Origin: JBNKFV01 sp050289485
Lineage (GTDB): Bacteria > Pseudomonadota > Gammaproteobacteria > Pseudomonadales > Cellvibrionaceae
Direction of reading: 5' to 3'
Assembly: GCA_050289485.1 (NCBI GenBank)
Contig: JBNKFV010000024.1
Span: 98,915 to 162,914, forward strand
DNA length: 64,000 bases
The notes under the pieces were generated by a model that was not told the DNA's origin, did not search any database, and saw nothing but the letters and a program-made list of their open reading frames with translations. The stretch's first letter is position 1; each line of letters opens with the position of its first letter. Position numbers and translations under genes: made by a program. Shown here in pieces: positions 63,002 to 64,000 of the stretch.

Positions 63002-64000
63002 TTAAGCAGTTGCCCTAGCCGCTTCTTCTTTGCTGGCAAGGAATTCTTCGTACGTGCCTTGAAAATCCAGCAGATTATTGTTTTTAATTTCAACAATACG
63101 GGTGGCCAGTGACGATACAAATTCGCGGTCGTGGCTGACAAAAATCAGTGTGCCGTCGTAATGCTCCAGTGCCAGGTTTAAGGCTTCGATAGATTCCATG
63201 TCCAGGTGGTTGGTGGGTTCGTCCATCAATAACACATTGGTATCCATCATCATTAGCATACCGAACAACAGGCGGTTCTTTTCTCCACCGGAGCAGACGT
63301 TCACTTTCTTCTGGAAGTCATCGGCAGAAAACAATAAACGCCCTAATGTTGCGCGCACAATTTGGTCGTCATGTTTGGGTTTGCGCCACTGGCTCATCCA
63401 GTCGAACAGGGTGATGTCTTGATTAAAGTAGGCGGTACTGTCTTGTGGGCAGTAGCCTAAGGTGGCGTTTTCGGCCCATTTAATGGTGCCCTCTTTCGCT
63501 GACAATTTATTCATTAGCAAACGCAACAGCGTACTTTTACCCACGCCATTTTCGCCAATGATCGCCAAGCGTGCGCCGGCTTCTAAAATTAAATCGCCTT
63601 TGCTGAACAACTGCTCGCCCTCAAAACCGTGGCCGAGGTTTTCCAGTGTTACCGCCTGGCGGTGCAATTTGCTTTCTTGTTTAAAACGAATATAGGGGCT
63701 AACGCGGCTGGAGGGTTTAATTTCGTCCAGTTTAATTTTTTCAATTTGTTTGGCTCGCGATGTGGCCTGCTTGGCTTTGGAGGCGTTGGCAGAGAAGCGG
63801 CTTACAAACTGTTGTAAGTCGGCAATTTGCGCACTCTTTTTCGCATTCTGCGCCTGCAGATATTCACGGGCTTCGGTAGACGCACGCATAAAATCGTCGT
63901 AATTACCGGGGTAAACCCGCAGTTCGCCGTAGTCGATATCGGCCATGTGTGTACAGACCGAGTTCAGGAAGTGACGGTCGTGCGAAATAATAATCATGGT
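63002..64000 (-). CDS. ABC-F family ATPase (YbiT-like), partial
   Basis: This soluble ABC protein has two ATPase domains and belongs to the translation-factor ABC-F family. The visible 333 residues cover the end of the first domain (ISHDRHFLNSVCTHMADID), the inter-domain P-site linker (about 35-110, rich in K, Q and A) and the whole second domain: Walker A IGENGVGKSTLLRLL, signature CSGGEKNRL, Walker B NVLLMDEPTNHLD and VSHDREF. The N-terminal part lies beyond the window, so the frame has no start here. The linker and ending resemble YbiT more than EttA or Uup; that subfamily call is tentative. Confidence 0.9.
   Translation of the reverse strand, partial: TMIIISHDRHFLNSVCTHMADIDYGELRVYPGNYDDFMRASTEAREYLQAQNAKKSAQIADLQQFVSRFSANASKAKQATSRAKQIEKIKLDEIKPSSRVSPYIRFKQESKLHRQAVTLENLGHGFEGEQLFSKGDLILEAGARLAIIGENGVGKSTLLRLLMNKLSAKEGTIKWAENATLGYCPQDSTAYFNQDITLFDWMSQWRKPKHDDQIVRATLGRLLFSADDFQKKVNVCSGGEKNRLLFGMLMMMDTNVLLMDEPTNHLDMESIEALNLALEHYDGTLIFVSHDREFVSSLATRIVEIKNNNLLDFQGTYEEFLASKEEAARATA

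Noticed and set aside
1..64000. CRISPR arrays, prophage, toxin-antitoxin, restriction or other defence genes, tRNA or rRNA genes
   Set aside because: No spaced direct repeats, phage genes, defence-family proteins or tRNA-like T-loops were seen; the content is almost wholly housekeeping.

Overview
The window is a replication-origin region from a gammaproteobacterial chromosome. It carries the dnaA-dnaN-recF-gyrB block on the minus strand and the rpmH-rnpA-yidD-yidC-mnmE, mnmG-rsmG-parA-parB and atpIBEFHAGDC blocks on the plus strand. Gene order follows the Pseudomonas-type origin neighbourhood: glyQS, gmhB, plsC, fmt-rsmB-trkA, def, a LysM gene, dprA, tsaC, hemF, aroE and an aa3 cytochrome oxidase cluster. 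Base composition looks intermediate, near 50% G+C, and the long DnaA linker fits a marine Pseudomonas relative such as a member of the Cellvibrionales. That placement is an inference from gene order and composition, not from a search.

Layout. 1-2344: zinc uptake, with divergent znuA (cut by the window edge) and zur-znuC-znuB around a Zur operator. 2390-11118: the aa3-type oxidase subunits (ctaC, ctaD, ctaE) and assembly or heme A factors (ctaG, SURF1, ctaA, ctaB, SCO), with an uncharacterised SCO-like membrane protein and a DUF2909 protein. 11747-14820: a MATE transporter, an unrecognised helical protein, a RimB-like aspartic protease and yheV. 14834-20065: prlC, a gamma carbonic anhydrase homologue, aroE, hemF and tsaC. 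20210-28789: dprA, a LysM protein, def-fmt-rsmB, a 269-bp palindromic element, trkA and trkH. 29093-34600: an LpxL-type acyltransferase, glyQS, gmhB and plsC. 35017-41534: gyrB, recF, dnaN, dnaA. 42002-48549: rpmH to mnmG, with the main oriC candidate between mnmE and mnmG. 48556-62020: rsmG, parAB, the ATP synthase operon, glmU and glmS. 62195-64000: an A+T-rich frameshifted voltage-sensor channel gene and a partial ABC-F ATPase.

The genes form a housekeeping core: replication initiation and origin segregation (DnaA, DnaN, ParAB with two parS sites inside recF), protein export and tRNA modification, oxidative phosphorylation (oxidase plus ATP synthase) and amino-sugar supply for the envelope. 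I found no phage, CRISPR array, secondary-metabolite cluster or defence system. The most unusual signals lie in noncoding DNA. They are ten DnaA boxes plus tandem 12-mers upstream of mnmG, a second three-box cluster upstream of dnaA, four successive hairpins with a possible alternative pairing between atpI and atpB, a 36-bp perfect palindrome downstream of plsC, and a MITE-like element that separates rsmB from trkA. The channel gene broken at a run of six T is the one clearly atypical coding locus.
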